From Orientallactaga sibirica (lineage: Eukaryota > Chordata > Mammalia > Rodentia > Dipodidae), in the NCBI GenBank assembly GCA_036365145.1, contig JAEOAD010001848.1:356020-420019 (forward strand): a stretch of DNA of 64,000 nt, in the 5' to 3' direction. Both the position numbers and the translations under genes were made by a program. Every line of letters starts with the position of its first letter. Position 1 is the stretch's first letter. The notes under the pieces were generated by a model, which was not told where the DNA came from, did not search any database, and was given only the letters and a program-made list of their open reading frames with translations. This document shows, piece by piece, positions 9,947 to 19,439 of the stretch.

Positions 9947-10033
9947 TTTATTGGCTATTTTATTTCCTTTATTTTTTCTCTCAAGATTGCTTGAACTATC
10001 TGAGGTCGTTAGTGCTTCCAAATTAATTTTAAG

Positions 10034-10035
<2 letters not shown>

Positions 10036-10077
<42 letters not shown>
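10036..10077. repeat. (TG)n microsatellite
   Basis: About 20 uninterrupted TG units. It lies inside the L1 ORF2 relic, so it arose or expanded after that insertion. Confidence 0.97.
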
Positions 10078-10078
<1 letters not shown>

Positions 10079-10116
10079 AAATGGTGGTCAGGTCTTGGTG
10101 GGGATTGCATTGACTC

Positions 10117-10315
10117 TGTAGATTGATTTTTTTGTTGTTGTTCATTTTTTTGCTTGTTTTTTTTTTTTTTGAGGTAGGGTCTCACTCTAGCTCAGGCTGA
10201 CCTGGAATTCATTTGGTAGTCTCAGGGGGGCCTCAAACTCACAGTGATCCTCCTACCTCTGCCTCCCAAGTGCTGGGATTAAAGGTGTGCACCACCACAC
10301 CCGGTTTGTAGATTG
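10117..10315 (-). mobile_element. B1-like SINE inserted in L1 relic
   Basis: Antisense copy with target duplication TGTAGATTG at 10117-10125 and 10307-10315. Its removal restores the L1 order CTCTGTAGATTG then CTTTTGG. The body is near consensus: GGTAGGGTCTCACTCTAGCT, CCCAAGTGCTGGGATTAAAG, ACCACCACACCCGG. Confidence 0.96.
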
Positions 10316-10467
10316 CTTTTGGTTAGAGCCGGTTTCACAACATGGATGCTTCCAATCCATGGGCATGGGAGGGGAGGTCTGTTACTAGTGTTCTCTGGAA
10401 CTTTCCAGGTTATTGGCCTATTACTCAAAGAACTGAAGGACGGTGCACATAGGTAGTTTAGCAGCAA

Positions 10468-11120
10468 GAAACTTCATGAGGAGCAAAGTGATGATGAAGG
10501 ATTAGCACACTGCCCAAGGGCAACAGGCACTGGAGTGGAGAGTGCTCACAGGCCCAGGGACATGGTCAGGGCCATTGCTCTGCAGTAGTGTTAGGTGGGG
10601 ATGGGTCATTTGCCTGGGACATAGTTTGGTGCTCTGGTTTCAGTTACAGACAGTTTTCCTTTTCTCTACAGTGCATGGGACTTCACATGATGCATTTATT
10701 TTTTTTATCATATTCATACATAGGCATACAATAATAAATAGGGCTTTCTTCCTGAAAGGTCACTTAAAGGACACAACAATATGCATGTACCCTAAAACCC
10801 TTCAGGCTGGGTGGCCCCTACTGTTCTGATTCCTAAGCTATCTTAGAATGTATTTGAATGGGTGCTTATCGCAAACAATGGCTCCAAGGGGAGGAGAAAA
10901 TGGTTCTGTTATGTGGCTCCAGGTGTACATGTAAGTGTAGCTCAGTGCAGGTTGAGTTCCAGGTTGCTAGGTGCCTTGTATAAGAGAAGGGTGTGCTTGC
11001 AGCTCAGGTCAAGCAATGTCCAAGGTGCCTGAATTACTGGCTGTGCCTGCCTGCCTCTGATCCTTATGTATTCTAATGCTTTCTTCAGTTTCTTAAGTGT
11101 TTTAAAATTTTCACTTCCAT
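10468..11120. other. Unassigned DNA, no gene seen
   Basis: About 650 bp with no clear repeat. A 95-codon plus frame (10542-10829) has no motif or supporting context. I see nothing here that I would annotate as functional. Confidence 0.5.
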
Positions 11121-11125
11121 GTTTA

Positions 11126-11300
11126 GTTTTTGTTGTTGTTGTTGTTGTTGTTGTTGTTTTTTGATGCAGGGTCTCAATCTAGGTCAGGCTGACCTGGAAT
11201 TCACTCTGTAGTCTCAGGGTGGCCTCAAATTCAACAGCGATCCTCTTACCTCTGCCTCCCAAATTCTGGGATTAAAGGCATGCATGACACACCCAGAGCC
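11126..11300 (-). mobile_element. B1-like SINE with (GTT)n tail
   Basis: The antisense A-tail has become a TTG/GTT repeat (about 11127-11158). The body continues TCAGGCTGACCTGGAATTCA, GGTGGCCTCAAATTCAACAG and TCTGGGATTAAAGGCATGC. Confidence 0.9.
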
Positions 11301-11371
11301 AGGGTTAGGTTTATTCTCAAGTTGTGTGTATGTGTGTCCATTCATCTTTCTGTCTACCTCATCTACCTATT

Positions 11372-11430
11372 TGTGGCAATTACGAATGGGATTGTTTCCC
11401 TGGTTTCATCCTCTTGCTGTTTGCTATTGC
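11372..11430 (-). pseudogene. L1 ORF2 scrap
   Basis: GTGGCAATTACGAATGGG then ATTGTTTCCCTGGTTTCATC and CTCTTGCTGTTTG match the antisense L1 segment at about 26926-26970 of this window (GGCAATTGTGAATGGG...TTTCATCCTCTGCATG). About 60 bases remain, joined to a SINE. Confidence 0.65.
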
Positions 11431-11514
11431 CTTTACATGGGTACTGGGGAATCAAACTTGGGCCAGCAGGCTTTGCAAGCAAACACCTTTCACCTCTGAG
11501 CCATCTCCACAGCC
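11431..11514 (-). mobile_element. Dip-like SINE, tRNA-like half only
   Basis: ACATGGGTACTGGGGAATCA, AGGCTTTGCAAGCAAACACC and GAGCCATCTCCACAGCCC form the antisense head. The body and GA tail are missing and replaced by L1 sequence. Confidence 0.8.
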
Positions 11515-11583
11515 CATATTGGATATTGGTATATAGGAAGGGTACTTACTATTTTTTGTTCTAAATTTGAAAAATAATTCATG

Positions 11584-11672
11584 AGGGTTGGGGATTTAGC
11601 TCAGTGGATGAGCACTTGCCTAGCAAGCACAAGAGCCTACGTTCGGTTCACAGCACCAAAAACAACAATGAT
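11584..11672 (+). mobile_element. ID (BC1-like) SINE
   Basis: GGGTTGGGGATTTAGCTCAG, TGCCTAGCAAGCACAAG and GTTCGGTTCACAGCACC are the ID consensus order, with tRNA-Ala/BC1-type A and B boxes, ending in an A-rich tail. It is short (about 85 bp), as is usual for ID. It is a retroposed copy rather than a tRNA gene, because the anticodon arm is not preserved and an A-tail follows. Confidence 0.88.
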
Positions 11673-11675
11673 AAT

Positions 11676-11796
11676 AATTCGTGTATTTATTTGGGGGAGA
11701 GAGAATGAATGAATGAACATGAGCAAGCCAGGACCTCCAATTCATCAGGTATTACAAGCAAGCATCTTTGACCACTGAGAAATCTCCAGCCCTTTT
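11676..11796 (-). mobile_element. Dip-like SINE, internally deleted
   Basis: TATTTATTTGGGGGAGAGAG and AGCCAGGACCTCCAATTCAT, then a jump to AAGCAAGCATCTTTGACC and AATCTCCAGCCC. About 80 bp of the middle is missing. A short (GAAT)n run sits in the tail. Confidence 0.8.
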
Positions 11797-11811
11797 AAAA
11801 ACTTTTCATTG

Positions 11812-12022
11812 AGGCTGTAGCAATGGCTTAGCAATTAAGACACTTGCCTGTGAGGCCTAAGGACCCAGGTTTCGATTCCCCCGGACCCATGTAAGCCAAA
11901 TGCACAAGGTGGCACATGTGTCTGGAGTTCATTTGCAGAGGCTGAGGCCATGGTGTGCCCATTCTTTCTTTCTCTCTCTCCCTCTTTCTCTTTCTCTCAA
12001 ATAACTGCATAAAAATTTTAAG
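11812..12022 (+). mobile_element. Dip-like SINE, near full length
   Basis: Sense copy from GAGGCTGTAGCAATGGCTTA through a clear B box GGTTTCGATTCCCC. It continues through CATGTAAGCCAAATGCACAA, CTGGAGTTCATTTGCAGAGG and the CT-rich tail to CTCAAATAACTGCATAAAAA. Confidence 0.92.
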
Positions 12023-12535
12023 TAACTTTATTGACAGTTTCCATAAATGAAGACAATATAACATGATCATAACCCTCCCTTCCCCCACCATGATCCTCCT
12101 GCATTGAATCTTCTAACTAGTTTCTCTTCAATGTTGATGTCTTCATGTTTTTCCCTCCTATCATGCAGGCCTTGTGGAGGTAACATTAGCCACCTTAAAA
12201 ATCATGAATATCCTAGACACGTTGTGTGATAATTTTTTAGCTTAATTTTATTTATTGGCAATGTGTATAATGTATTTTGACCATAATCATCTCCCATTAC
12301 CTTCTTTTCTTTGTCCCACTGAACTCTTCCTCCTTCCCACCGAGTAGTCCCTCTTCTACGTGGATGTCTTTGTGACTGTGTGTGTGAATGTTTGAGTTAC
12401 ACAGTGTAATGAGGGTTGCTTACACAGGCATAATGGTGTTTACTTTCTAGAGTTCATGCAACCTTCCAGTGTCTGCAACATTGAATAAAATGTCTCCCCC
12501 TTCCCCAGCAGCCACTATGTTTTAAAATATTAATC
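12023..12535. other. Diverged DNA, possible old L1 3' sequence
   Basis: Pyrimidine-rich, with GTTACACAGTGTAATGAGGG then TTGCTTACACAGGCATAATG, words that recall rodent L1 3'-UTR sequence. It is followed directly by an L1 ORF2 scrap in the orientation that fits. I could not align it across its length. Confidence 0.35.
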
Positions 12536-12695
12536 CCTTTTATTTCTTTTCATAGCCCATTTTTAATTGGGTCATTTGTCTTTTTCACGTGTAGTTTTTG
12601 GAGATCTTTACGTAGCCTAGATATTAATAATCTGTCAGATGTATCACTTGGAAAGATTTTCTCCATTCTGTGGTCTGGGAAGATGGGTTCATTCT
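12536..12695 (-). pseudogene. L1 ORF2 C-terminal relic
   Basis: The minus strand encodes, in one frame, HRMEKIFPSDTSDRLLISRL followed by RKDLQKLHVKKTNDPIKNG. This aligns with the [20 protein letters not shown] segment and following residues of the L1 ORF2 at 33.5 kb. Only this short block of the C-terminal part of ORF2 is preserved, and it is an old insertion fragment. Confidence 0.82.
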
Positions 12696-13438
12696 GGTGT
12701 ATATTTCCAAGAGGGTAGTCTGGCATAGTGCAGAAATACATTGGCAGAATTGGGAAGCACCTGCTCACATCACATCACATCCCATCAGCAAGCAGAGAGG
12801 GGACAGGAAGTGAAGCTGAGCTGTAAGACCTCAAGCCTGTCCTCTAATGACTGACCTCTTGTCCCTGCTCCTGAAGGCTCCACAGCCCTCCAGTGCAGCC
12901 CCAACATTTGAGACATTCAGACAGCAGCATGACCCTCATAACTTAACCAACTATCAGACTACCTAAGCCTGTCTGGGGTCCCAAAGAAGTGCTGCAGTCA
13001 AATGATAAATGATTGGCTGTGTGACGGCCATGACCACGCTTGAGAATCTGTCTTGCCAGAGCTGTGTGATCTCCAGCAAGTTATTTTTGTTTTTTTACCT
13101 CAATTTCTCTCATTTGTGTGTTATGACCAGTAAATGGAACTTTTTCATAAGTCGAGTTCTTTCTGTTCAAGCCTTTTACTTTTTTATATTTGCATGTATT
13201 TTGTTTTTCTTCCTCCTTTCACAAGGACATCAAATGAAATATATTTCATATTAAATACCTGTTATCTCCTCATATGATTTAGTTTTCTTTTCCCTCAATC
13301 AGATGTACCACCTTGTATTCACTTTCTTTTTAAAAGCTTGTGGTCCACTTTAGTTGATCCCTACTTAAGCTTTCCATCAGTTCTTTCACCCAGTGTGGAC
13401 AGGTTCTGAATCCATTTCCATCTCCACCACTGGCATCT
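12696..13438. other. Unassigned DNA, no gene seen
   Basis: About 740 bp without a repeat that I recognise. An 81-codon plus frame (13009-13254) is rich in Phe and Leu because of T-rich sequence. No start context or splice site supports it. Confidence 0.5.
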
Positions 13439-13439
13439 T

Positions 13440-13705
13440 GTACCTAAACTTATGACTACCCTCCTTCCCTTATTCCAGTCATAGTCCCCTCCTGATCCAC
13501 CCTCCACCCTGACAAGAATCAGGTCCTGAACTTCTGACTCCCCTCCTTCCTCCTTCCATTATTCCAGTCATAGTCCCCTCGCCCTCCATCCTCCAACCTG
13601 ACACATAAGCAGGTCCTGAACTTATGACTACCTTCCTTCCTTCCATTACTCCAGTCATAGTCCCCTCCCCCTACATCCTCAACTCCGACACATAAGAAGC
13701 CACTC
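13440..13705. repeat. Minisatellite, 3 copies of ~88 bp
   Basis: The word CCAGTCATAGTCCCCTC recurs at 13475, 13564 and 13651, spacing 89 and 87 bp. Each copy also carries AACTT(A/C)TGACT, a CCTTCC run and CACATAAG or GACAAGAATCAGGTCCTG. Copies differ by a few per cent, so the duplication is not very recent. Confidence 0.9.
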
Positions 13706-14447
13706 AAATTGAGACTTCAGTGGACCGTGGTGAGCATTCATCTCCCAACTTCCGTTCAGTTTTTGGGCTGAGCAAACGTCAGTACTGATGAAATGCTCCA
13801 TGACACTGATTTTTATTTATTACTTGAATACCTGTTTCCTGTGTGTCCAGCACCTGCCAGATTGTGGAAAGACATTCCTGTTTTATGGGAGTCACAGTGT
13901 GCAGTATCAGGATGGGCTCTTCCAGGTGACAGCCATCACTCCATGGGACAATGAAGAGGTTTAACTCCTTCCAGGGATAGAGAAAACAATCTGAGAAGTA
14001 CATTTAAAACAGAGGTCCAAAGCGCAGGGAGTCATTATCCTGGTGAACGTGCTGATGAGGGATGTGGTAGGGGGAGGTTATGACACAGAATATAGTTTGT
14101 TCAAAGGCAAGAAGAACAGTGGTCTATTCCAGGAATCAACATTTTAGTATAGCTGAATAGAAGCCAGAGTTTAAGATCAACAGTAGCAGGAGACCAAAGG
14201 GAAAAGAAGGCAGGGACTTTTTTGCCACCGATTTCAGTGATCATAGACCTTGAGAAGCATAGCAGTTGGGCTCATGTCAGACAGATCTTTGAACTCTGAA
14301 TTTCTTCTCCATGGCCATAGGCGTATAATTGAATGTCTTTACACGTGTGTTCTAGTCAGAAGAGGAAGAATGGGTACCTTGGACTTAATTCTTACTTGCG
14401 GTCTGTATCCGCTGTTTTGGACATTGGCGTATTGGGCATTTCTCTGT
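13706..14447. other. Unassigned DNA, no gene seen
   Basis: About 740 bp. Overlapping 60-75-codon frames on both strands have no motif. No transposon or RNA gene was recognised. Confidence 0.5.
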
Positions 14448-14527
14448 GTTTGAGGTACTGGGACAGAACCCAGAGCCTCTCGTATACTTGGCAAGTGCTC
14501 TACGTTGAGCTATCCCCCCAGTTCTCT
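14448..14527 (-). mobile_element. Old ID-type SINE
   Basis: GAGGTACTGGGACAGAACCC, AGAGCCTCTCGTATACTTGG, CAAGTGCTCTACGTTGAGCT and ATCCCCCCAGTTC are the antisense of an ID element (GAGCTCAACGTAGAGCACTTGCC-type head). It is considerably more diverged than the copy at 11.6 kb. Confidence 0.7.
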
Positions 14528-15405
14528 CCATCAGACTTTCTGCTTTTTACCATTTAATATTCACATCATGGAATAGCTTTCCTTTTCCAGACCTCCTTAT
14601 TATAGCCTGACTTCCTTTGCCACATGCCTATAAGATAACAAGTGTGCTGACCATCTTGGGTCAGGTGCGTGTGGAGGTGCACATGGTGTGTCTGGCAGCT
14701 GTACTTTCCTCTGCAGTTACTCACTGGCACTGTGGGTCTGTGTCTATCTTGCAAGCATGGTTAATGGGAAGTGTTCTGGGAGCTCGATCATTGGTTATGT
14801 GCTGTTTCATTGGATTTATGATCTTTCAAGGCTGAAGGCTTAAAGCACACAGAAAACTCACTAAAAGAAAGTTACTATGAGGACTTGCTTCAAAACAGTC
14901 AGCTCACATTCCCCAAGGTTCTTTGTGCCCTGCTCCACTGTTGCTGTGAGTGAGTTTGTTTTTCATGCTGACATGTTTATAGTCTAAATTTCAGCTTTGG
15001 AGTTCAGTATCATAACAAGCATCAGGGTGATGACTGCAGAGTTCATATTCACTAGTAGGGCTGATGTGGGAACTGAACAGACAGTAACAGCCATCTAGTC
15101 ATCCACTGACCAGAGAGAGATGTCCGAAATCTCTGGTTTTGTGGTCTTTGTTCGTTCATTGCCAATATAAGGAAATTTTGACACTTTACAGTTAGTTACA
15201 GAAATGGCTTTCAAAAGATAATTTCACAAATGACCAAAACATCCAGTTTCATTTTTGAGTATCTGATACTGAAATAAGAAAAGGAAAACTTTTTTTCTCT
15301 GCAGACCTATATGAGGGCAGCCCCCTGAAACTGCATTATGTGATCACCTTAAGTGCTCAGGTGATAAAGAGGTATGTTCCTTTGTTACCTGAGGCTAGAG
15401 TAATG
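14528..15405. other. Unassigned DNA, no gene seen
   Basis: About 880 bp, the longest stretch in the SINE block without a recognised repeat. A minus frame (14566-14754) and a plus frame (14617-14835) overlap and cannot both be real. Neither has a recognisable domain. Confidence 0.5.
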
Positions 15406-15407
15406 AC

Positions 15408-15541
15408 TATACTACAGAGACTTGGAGAACCTGGTCATGCGCCACCTTGTGCATATGGCTTACTTGGGTCCTGGGGAATTGAACCAAGGTCCTTGGGCTT
15501 TGCAGGCAAATGCCTTAACTGCTAAGCCATCTCTCCAGACC
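15408..15541 (-). mobile_element. Dip-like SINE, 5' two-thirds
   Basis: GCGCCACCTTGTGCATATGG, TTGGGTCCTGGGGAATTGAA and AAGCCATCTCTCCAGACCTG. The GA-rich tail is absent. Confidence 0.88.
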
Positions 15542-15594
15542 TGGCTTGTGCTTTTATACTTACTCTGCTTCTAGTCTCAAGATAGACCAATGAC

Positions 15595-15746
15595 AGCCAG
15601 GCATGGTGGTGCACCCCTTTAATCCCAGCATTCGGGAGGCAGTGGTATGAAGACTGATAGGAGTTTGAGGCCATCCTGAGACTACATAGTGAATTCAAGG
15701 TCAGCCTAGACTAGAGTGAGACCCTAGCTCCAAAAAAGAAAGATAG
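15595..15746 (+). mobile_element. B1-like SINE
   Basis: GCCAGGCATGGTGGTGCACC to AGACCCTAGCTCCAAAAAAG. The middle holds a short disturbance (GTGGTATGAAGACTGATAGG) where the consensus has GAGGTAGGAGGATCG. Confidence 0.92.
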
Positions 15747-15845
15747 AATCCACTCACATCACATCCTCTCAATTCCCCTATCTAGAGAGAATCTTTATAG
15801 ATATGAAAGCCATGGTTCATCATATGCATGACAAACCACTTGTCC

Positions 15846-15892
15846 CATTTTATTATTTATATATTTTACTTATTTGTGTGAGAGACAGGCAG

Positions 15893-15929
<37 letters not shown>

Positions 15930-16052
15930 GTTTGCTAGGTCCTCCAGCCACTGCAATGGATGGCATCTGGCTTTAGGTACAGGTGTATCAAACCTGGGTC
16001 CATTGGCATTGCAGGCAAGTGTCTTAACTGCTAAGCCATCTCTCCAGCCCCA
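15846..16052 (-). mobile_element. Dip-like SINE, internally deleted
   Basis: An (AG)n tract at about 15896-15924, then CCTCCAGCCACTGCAATGGA, a deletion, then CAGGTGTATCAAACCTGGGT and AAGCCATCTCTCCAGCCCC. It lacks the CTTGTGCATCTGGC part. Confidence 0.9.
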
Positions 16053-16169
16053 ACTCATCCCATTTTAGATATTCCTGTGGGGGTCCACCCCTTTGCCATC
16101 CTGCCACAGGAGGGTTTCATGGGACACTGACTTATGTGGCCTCTACCAGGACATGGACTGACCTTCCTA

Positions 16170-16317
16170 CTCTTTGTTTTTTTTGAGATAGGGTCTCCCT
16201 CTACCCCAGGCTGACCTGGAATTCACTATGTAGTCTCAGCGTGGCCTTGAACTCACTGCAGATCCTCCTACTTCTACCTCCTGAGTGCTGGGATTAAAGG
16301 CATGTGCCACATACTTG
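16170..16317 (-). mobile_element. B1-like SINE
   Basis: TTTTTTGAGATAGGGTCTCC through GTGCTGGGATTAAAGGCATG to CCACATACTTGCC. It abuts the next Dip-like SINE without a gap. Confidence 0.93.
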
Positions 16318-16498
16318 CCTTTAATTTTTATTTGAGAGAGAGAGAATAGGTGTGCCAAGGCCTCTAACCACTGCAAACAGATTGAAGATGCATGCATCAC
16401 CTTGTACATCTGGCTTACATGTGTCCTGGGGAATCGAACCTGGCTCCTTTGGCTTTGCAGGCAAGTGCCTTAACCACTAAACCATCTCTCCAGCCCCA
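16318..16498 (-). mobile_element. Dip-like SINE
   Basis: TTTTATTTGAGAGAGAGAGA, GTGTGCCAAGGCCTCTAACC, GGGGAATCGAACCTGGCTCC and CTAAACCATCTCTCCAGCCC. It is close to consensus and retains the B-box complement GAATCGAACC. Confidence 0.94.
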
Positions 16499-16499
16499 C

Positions 16500-16656
16500 A
16501 TTTTTTTGTTTTGTGTTTTTGAGGTAGAATCTCACGGCAGCCTAGGCTGACCTGGAATTTACTCTGTAGTCTCGGGGTGGCCTTGAACACACAGGGATCT
16601 CCTACCCCTGCCTCCTGAGTGCTGTGATTAAAGGCATGTGCCATCATGACTGGCTA
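16500..16656 (-). mobile_element. B1-like SINE
   Basis: TTTTTTTGTTTTGTGTTTTT, GGTAGAATCTCACGGCAGCC, CTACCCCTGCCTCCTGAGTG and GTGCCATCATGACTGGC. It is third in a run of three antisense SINEs inserted one after another. Confidence 0.93.
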
Positions 16657-16689
16657 AGACACTTCGAAAACTTTTTTATTAAGAACCTA

Positions 16690-16858
16690 CCATGGCTGCA
16701 CATGGTGGTGGTATACGCCTTTAAGCCCAGCACTTGGCAGACAGGTAGGAGGATCAACATGAGTTCGAGGCCACCCTGAGACTACAGAGTCAATTCCAGG
16801 TCAGTCGGAGCTACAGAGAGAACCTACCTCGAAAAACCAAAAAAAAAAAAAAAAAAAG
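16690..16858 (+). mobile_element. B1-like SINE
   Basis: GCTGCACATGGTGGTGGTAT, with a small duplication GGTGGTGG, to ACCTACCTCGAAAAACC and a run of about 18 A. Confidence 0.93.
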
Positions 16859-17040
16859 GATGCTATCTGGTACTTCCTGTGCTACGATCCTAGAAGGGGT
16901 TAACTCTGAGATTTGTACATCTCAGAAGTTGTTACCACTTTTTCTGAAAACACATTGAGAACAAGTCCATCCCAGATCAAAGGAAAGACAACTGTGTATG
17001 TCGTGACCTCAGCCTGGAATGGGCCTGGTAGTTTGGATTC
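16859..17040. other. Short unassigned spacer
   Basis: About 180 bp between SINEs with no recognisable feature. Confidence 0.5.
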
Positions 17041-17042
17041 TA

Positions 17043-17272
17043 AAAATTTTTATTTATTTGTTTGTTTGTTTATTTATTTATTTATACATTTATTTATTTA
17101 TTTATGAGAGAGAGGAAGAGAATGGGTGCACCAGGGCCTCCAGCCACTGCAAACAAACTCCAGATGCATGCACCCCCTTGTGGATCTGGCTTACATGGGT
17201 CCTGGGGAATCAAACTGGGGTCCTTCAGCTTTGCAGGAAAACACTTTAACTACTAAGCCATCCCTCCAGCTC
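17043..17272 (-). mobile_element. Dip-like SINE with (TTTG)/(TTTA) tail
   Basis: The antisense A-rich tail has become TTTG and TTTA tetranucleotide repeats (17049-17104). It is followed by GAGAGAGAGGAAGAGAATGG, ACCCCCTTGTGGATCTGGCT and AAGCCATCCCTCCAGCTCC. Confidence 0.95.
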
Positions 17273-17422
17273 CCCTTTTTTTTGAGGTAGTGTCTTGCTC
17301 TAGCCCAGGCTGACCTGGAATTCACTATGTAGTCTCAGGGTGGCCTTGAACTCACAGTGATCCTCCTCAGTCTGCCTCTCGAGTGTTGGGATTTAAAGGA
17401 GTGCACCACCATGCCCGGCTTA
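17273..17422 (-). mobile_element. B1-like SINE
   Basis: TTTTTTTTGAGGTAGTGTCT to ACCACCATGCCCGGCT, near consensus. It follows the previous SINE with no spacer. Confidence 0.94.
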
Positions 17423-17680
17423 GCTTGGGAGGTTCAAGAAGCACCCCAATAGTATGCTGTCACGTAAGTGCGACAAAAAGGGAATGAAAGGTGCAGAAAA
17501 CACGATAGTGGCTATAAACATAATATCCCGCTGCCTTCTGGAATACACTGAGCTGCCAATGCAGACTTTGGTTGACAGTCCATTTGTCCTATACAGAGGC
17601 AGTGAGATCCAAGAACAACCAAAATTGATCAACAATTCCAGAAAAGATACCTGAACCCCTATCAAAAAATGAGCCAAAAG
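17423..17680. other. Unassigned DNA, no gene seen
   Basis: About 260 bp. Overlapping frames on both strands (17420-17707 minus, 17454-17654 plus) show no motif. Confidence 0.5.
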
Positions 17681-17824
17681 CCTGGCATGGTGGCAGACGC
17701 CTTTCATCCCAGCACTAAGGAGCTAGAGATAGGAGGATCTTTGTAAGTTTAAGACCACCCTGAGACTACATAGTGAATTCCAGGTCAGTCTGAGCTAAGG
17801 TGAGACCCTAGCTGGAAAAACCAA
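17681..17824 (+). mobile_element. B1-like SINE
   Basis: CCTGGCATGGTGGCAGACGC, CTGAGACTACATAGTGAATT and GGTGAGACCCTAGCTGGAAA. The A-tail is short and degraded. Confidence 0.92.
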
Positions 17825-18256
17825 CATAGGACCCAGGTGAAACATATAGGTATTGATGAGATGAGCCACAGTGCTGCTAGCTTTCAGGGAGAGTTTGAAA
17901 ACCTGTGCCAGTGCGATGGGGAGATGCACAAAATGTGTTGAAGCAGGTTTCTAGAGCTGCTAAGAACTCACTATTAGAACAGACTTAACACACGGCCACC
18001 GATGCCCAGGAAATTGTGTGGAAGAGAAGGGGGAAGAGGCAGAGGGTGTGCAGCAATATGTGGAGGCCTTGACTCCCCCCACTGACAGACTGCTGCTCCC
18101 ACAACTCATACCCCATAACCCCATGGTGAATACCCACTGGGCCACAGGGATAGACCCTCCGTGGGATGGTGGCAGGTGTAGGGAAATGATGGTGTCAACA
18201 TAGGGTGTGTCCTTACAAAATTTCTACTGAAATCCAATAAATAAATACTAAATAAA
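17825..18256 (+). repeat. Possible dispersed element with shared 3' end
   Basis: The region ends TTTCTACTGAAATCCAATAA then ATAAATACTAAATAAAC. The reverse complement of nearly the same terminal words occurs at 22642-22678 next to other repeats. A canonical AATAAA lies 20-30 bp from the end. This suggests the 3' end of a dispersed retroelement, perhaps an L1 3' UTR, but I cannot name the family. Confidence 0.4.
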
Positions 18257-18257
18257 C

Positions 18258-18392
18258 TGCGTGTGGTGGTGCATGCCTTGAATCCCAGCACTCAGGAGGC
18301 AGAGGTGGGAGGATCACCATGAGTTTGAGGCCACCCTGAGACTATATAGTAAATTCCAGGTCAGCCCCTACCTCGAAAATCCAAAAAATAAA
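18258..18392 (+). mobile_element. B1-like SINE
   Basis: TGCGTGTGGTGGTGCATGCC to CCTACCTCGAAAATCC. It has lost the GCCTGGGCTAGAGTGAGA segment near its 3' end. Confidence 0.92.
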
Positions 18393-18645
18393 ATCAAAGA
18401 CATAAATAAATAAAAATTAAACAAAATTTCCATTGTGACTGGGGTTCAATCTGTGGATAGGAATCCCTTGGTCCCAGGTCAGTGTTGACAAATAAACACT
18501 GCTGCTCCACGTCAGTCTGGGAGTCTTGCCTCTCTGTCAAGCATCCTGCACAGACATCCTTGTGGGCTTAAGGAAAGTTGATTGATTCTCATCTTCAGTG
18601 ACAGTGATGATCCAGTAAAGTAAATGAACTTAAATCTCCTCTCAC
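18393..18645. other. Unassigned spacer
   Basis: About 250 bp, A-rich at the left from the SINE tail. No feature recognised. Confidence 0.5.
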
Positions 18646-18647
18646 AT

Positions 18648-18868
18648 TTTTTGCTTATTTTATTAATTAATTAATTTATTTATTTCAGACAGAAAGAGGG
18701 AAAGAGAAAGAAGGAGAGTGAGAATGTGTGGGCCAGAGCCTGTAGCCTCTGCAACAAACTCCAGACGTGTGCACCACATTGTGCATCTGGTTTATGTGGG
18801 GAATCGAACCAGGGTCCTTAGGCTTTGCAGGCAAATGCCTTAACTGCTAAGCCATCCCTCCAGCCTTT
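18648..18868 (-). mobile_element. Dip-like SINE
   Basis: TTATTAATTAATTAATTTAT tail, a GA-rich tract with AAG interruptions, ACCACATTGTGCATCTGGTT and AAGCCATCCCTCCAGCC. The CCTGG before GGAATCGAACC is deleted. Confidence 0.93.
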
Positions 18869-19026
18869 TTTTTGCTGGGGGGGGGTGGTTCAAGGTACAG
18901 TCTCACTCTAGCCCAGGCTGACCTTGAATTCACTCTGTAGTATCAGGCTGGCCTTGAACTCACGGTGATCCCCCCACCTCAGCCTCCTGAGTGCTGGGAT
19001 TCAAGGCATGTGCCACCATGCCGGGC
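18869..19026 (-). mobile_element. B1-like SINE
   Basis: TTTTTTTGCTGGGGGGGGGT, where the usual GAGGTAGGG region carries a G8 run, then TCACTCTAGCCCAGGCTGAC and TGCCACCATGCCGGGC. Confidence 0.93.
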
Positions 19027-19039
19027 CTCCTGTAACAAT

Positions 19040-19152
19040 TTGTTTGTTTGTTTGTTTGTTTGTTTGTTTGTTTGTTTGTTTGTTTTGAAGCAGCGTCTCA
19101 CTCTATTCCAGCTGACTTTGAACTCCTGGTGATATTTCTCCCTCAGCCTTAC
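19040..19152 (-). mobile_element. (TTTG)n tract with truncated B1-like SINE
   Basis: Eleven TTTG units (about 19041-19084) form the antisense tail of a short B1 piece (GAAGCAGCGTCTCACTCTAT to GATATTTCTCCCTCAGCC). The rest of the SINE is missing. Confidence 0.85.
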
Positions 19153-19263
19153 ATGCATTTTCCCAGTCGGGATGTGTTATTGCTACAGAAACACACCCCG
19201 CATAGCCCGTTCACCCATATTTCATGCACCCCAGTTACCACAGCCTTTAAACTTCTTCTTTTT

Positions 19264-19439
19264 AAAAAAGATTTATTTATTTATTTATATTTTGTGTTTT
19301 TCGAGGTAGGGTCTTACTCTGGCCCAGGCTGACTTGGAATTCACTCTGTAGTCTCAGAGTGGCCTCAAACTCACGGCGATTCTCCTACCTCTGCCTCCCG
19401 AGTGCTGGGATTCAAGGCATGCTCCACCACAACAGGCAG
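19264..19439 (-). mobile_element. B1-like SINE
   Basis: AAAAGATTTATTTATTTATT, then TTTTTCGAGGTAGGGTCTTA, TCGGCGATT-like ACTCACGGCGATTCTCC and ACCACAACAGGCAGG. It is full length at the tRNA-unrelated 7SL body. Confidence 0.92.

Larger units (their letters stand above)
9975..10467 (-). pseudogene. L1 ORF2 fossil split by TG repeat and SINE
   Basis: GTGCTTCCAAATTAATTTTAAGAG, written as GTGCTTCCAAATTAATTTTA, then GGGGATTGCATTGACTCTG, then (after the SINE) GTAGATTGCTTTTGG and CTTCCAATCCATGGGCATGG. These match in order the antisense of the L1 reverse-transcriptase C-terminal region seen at about 34100-34260 in this same window. A (TG)n tract expanded inside it and a B1 inserted at 10126. It is heavily decayed, with no usable frame. 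Confidence 0.75.

Noticed and set aside
11584..11672. tRNA-Ala-like gene
   Set aside because: The A and B box words are those of an ID/BC1 SINE with an A-rich tail, and the anticodon stem is not kept.
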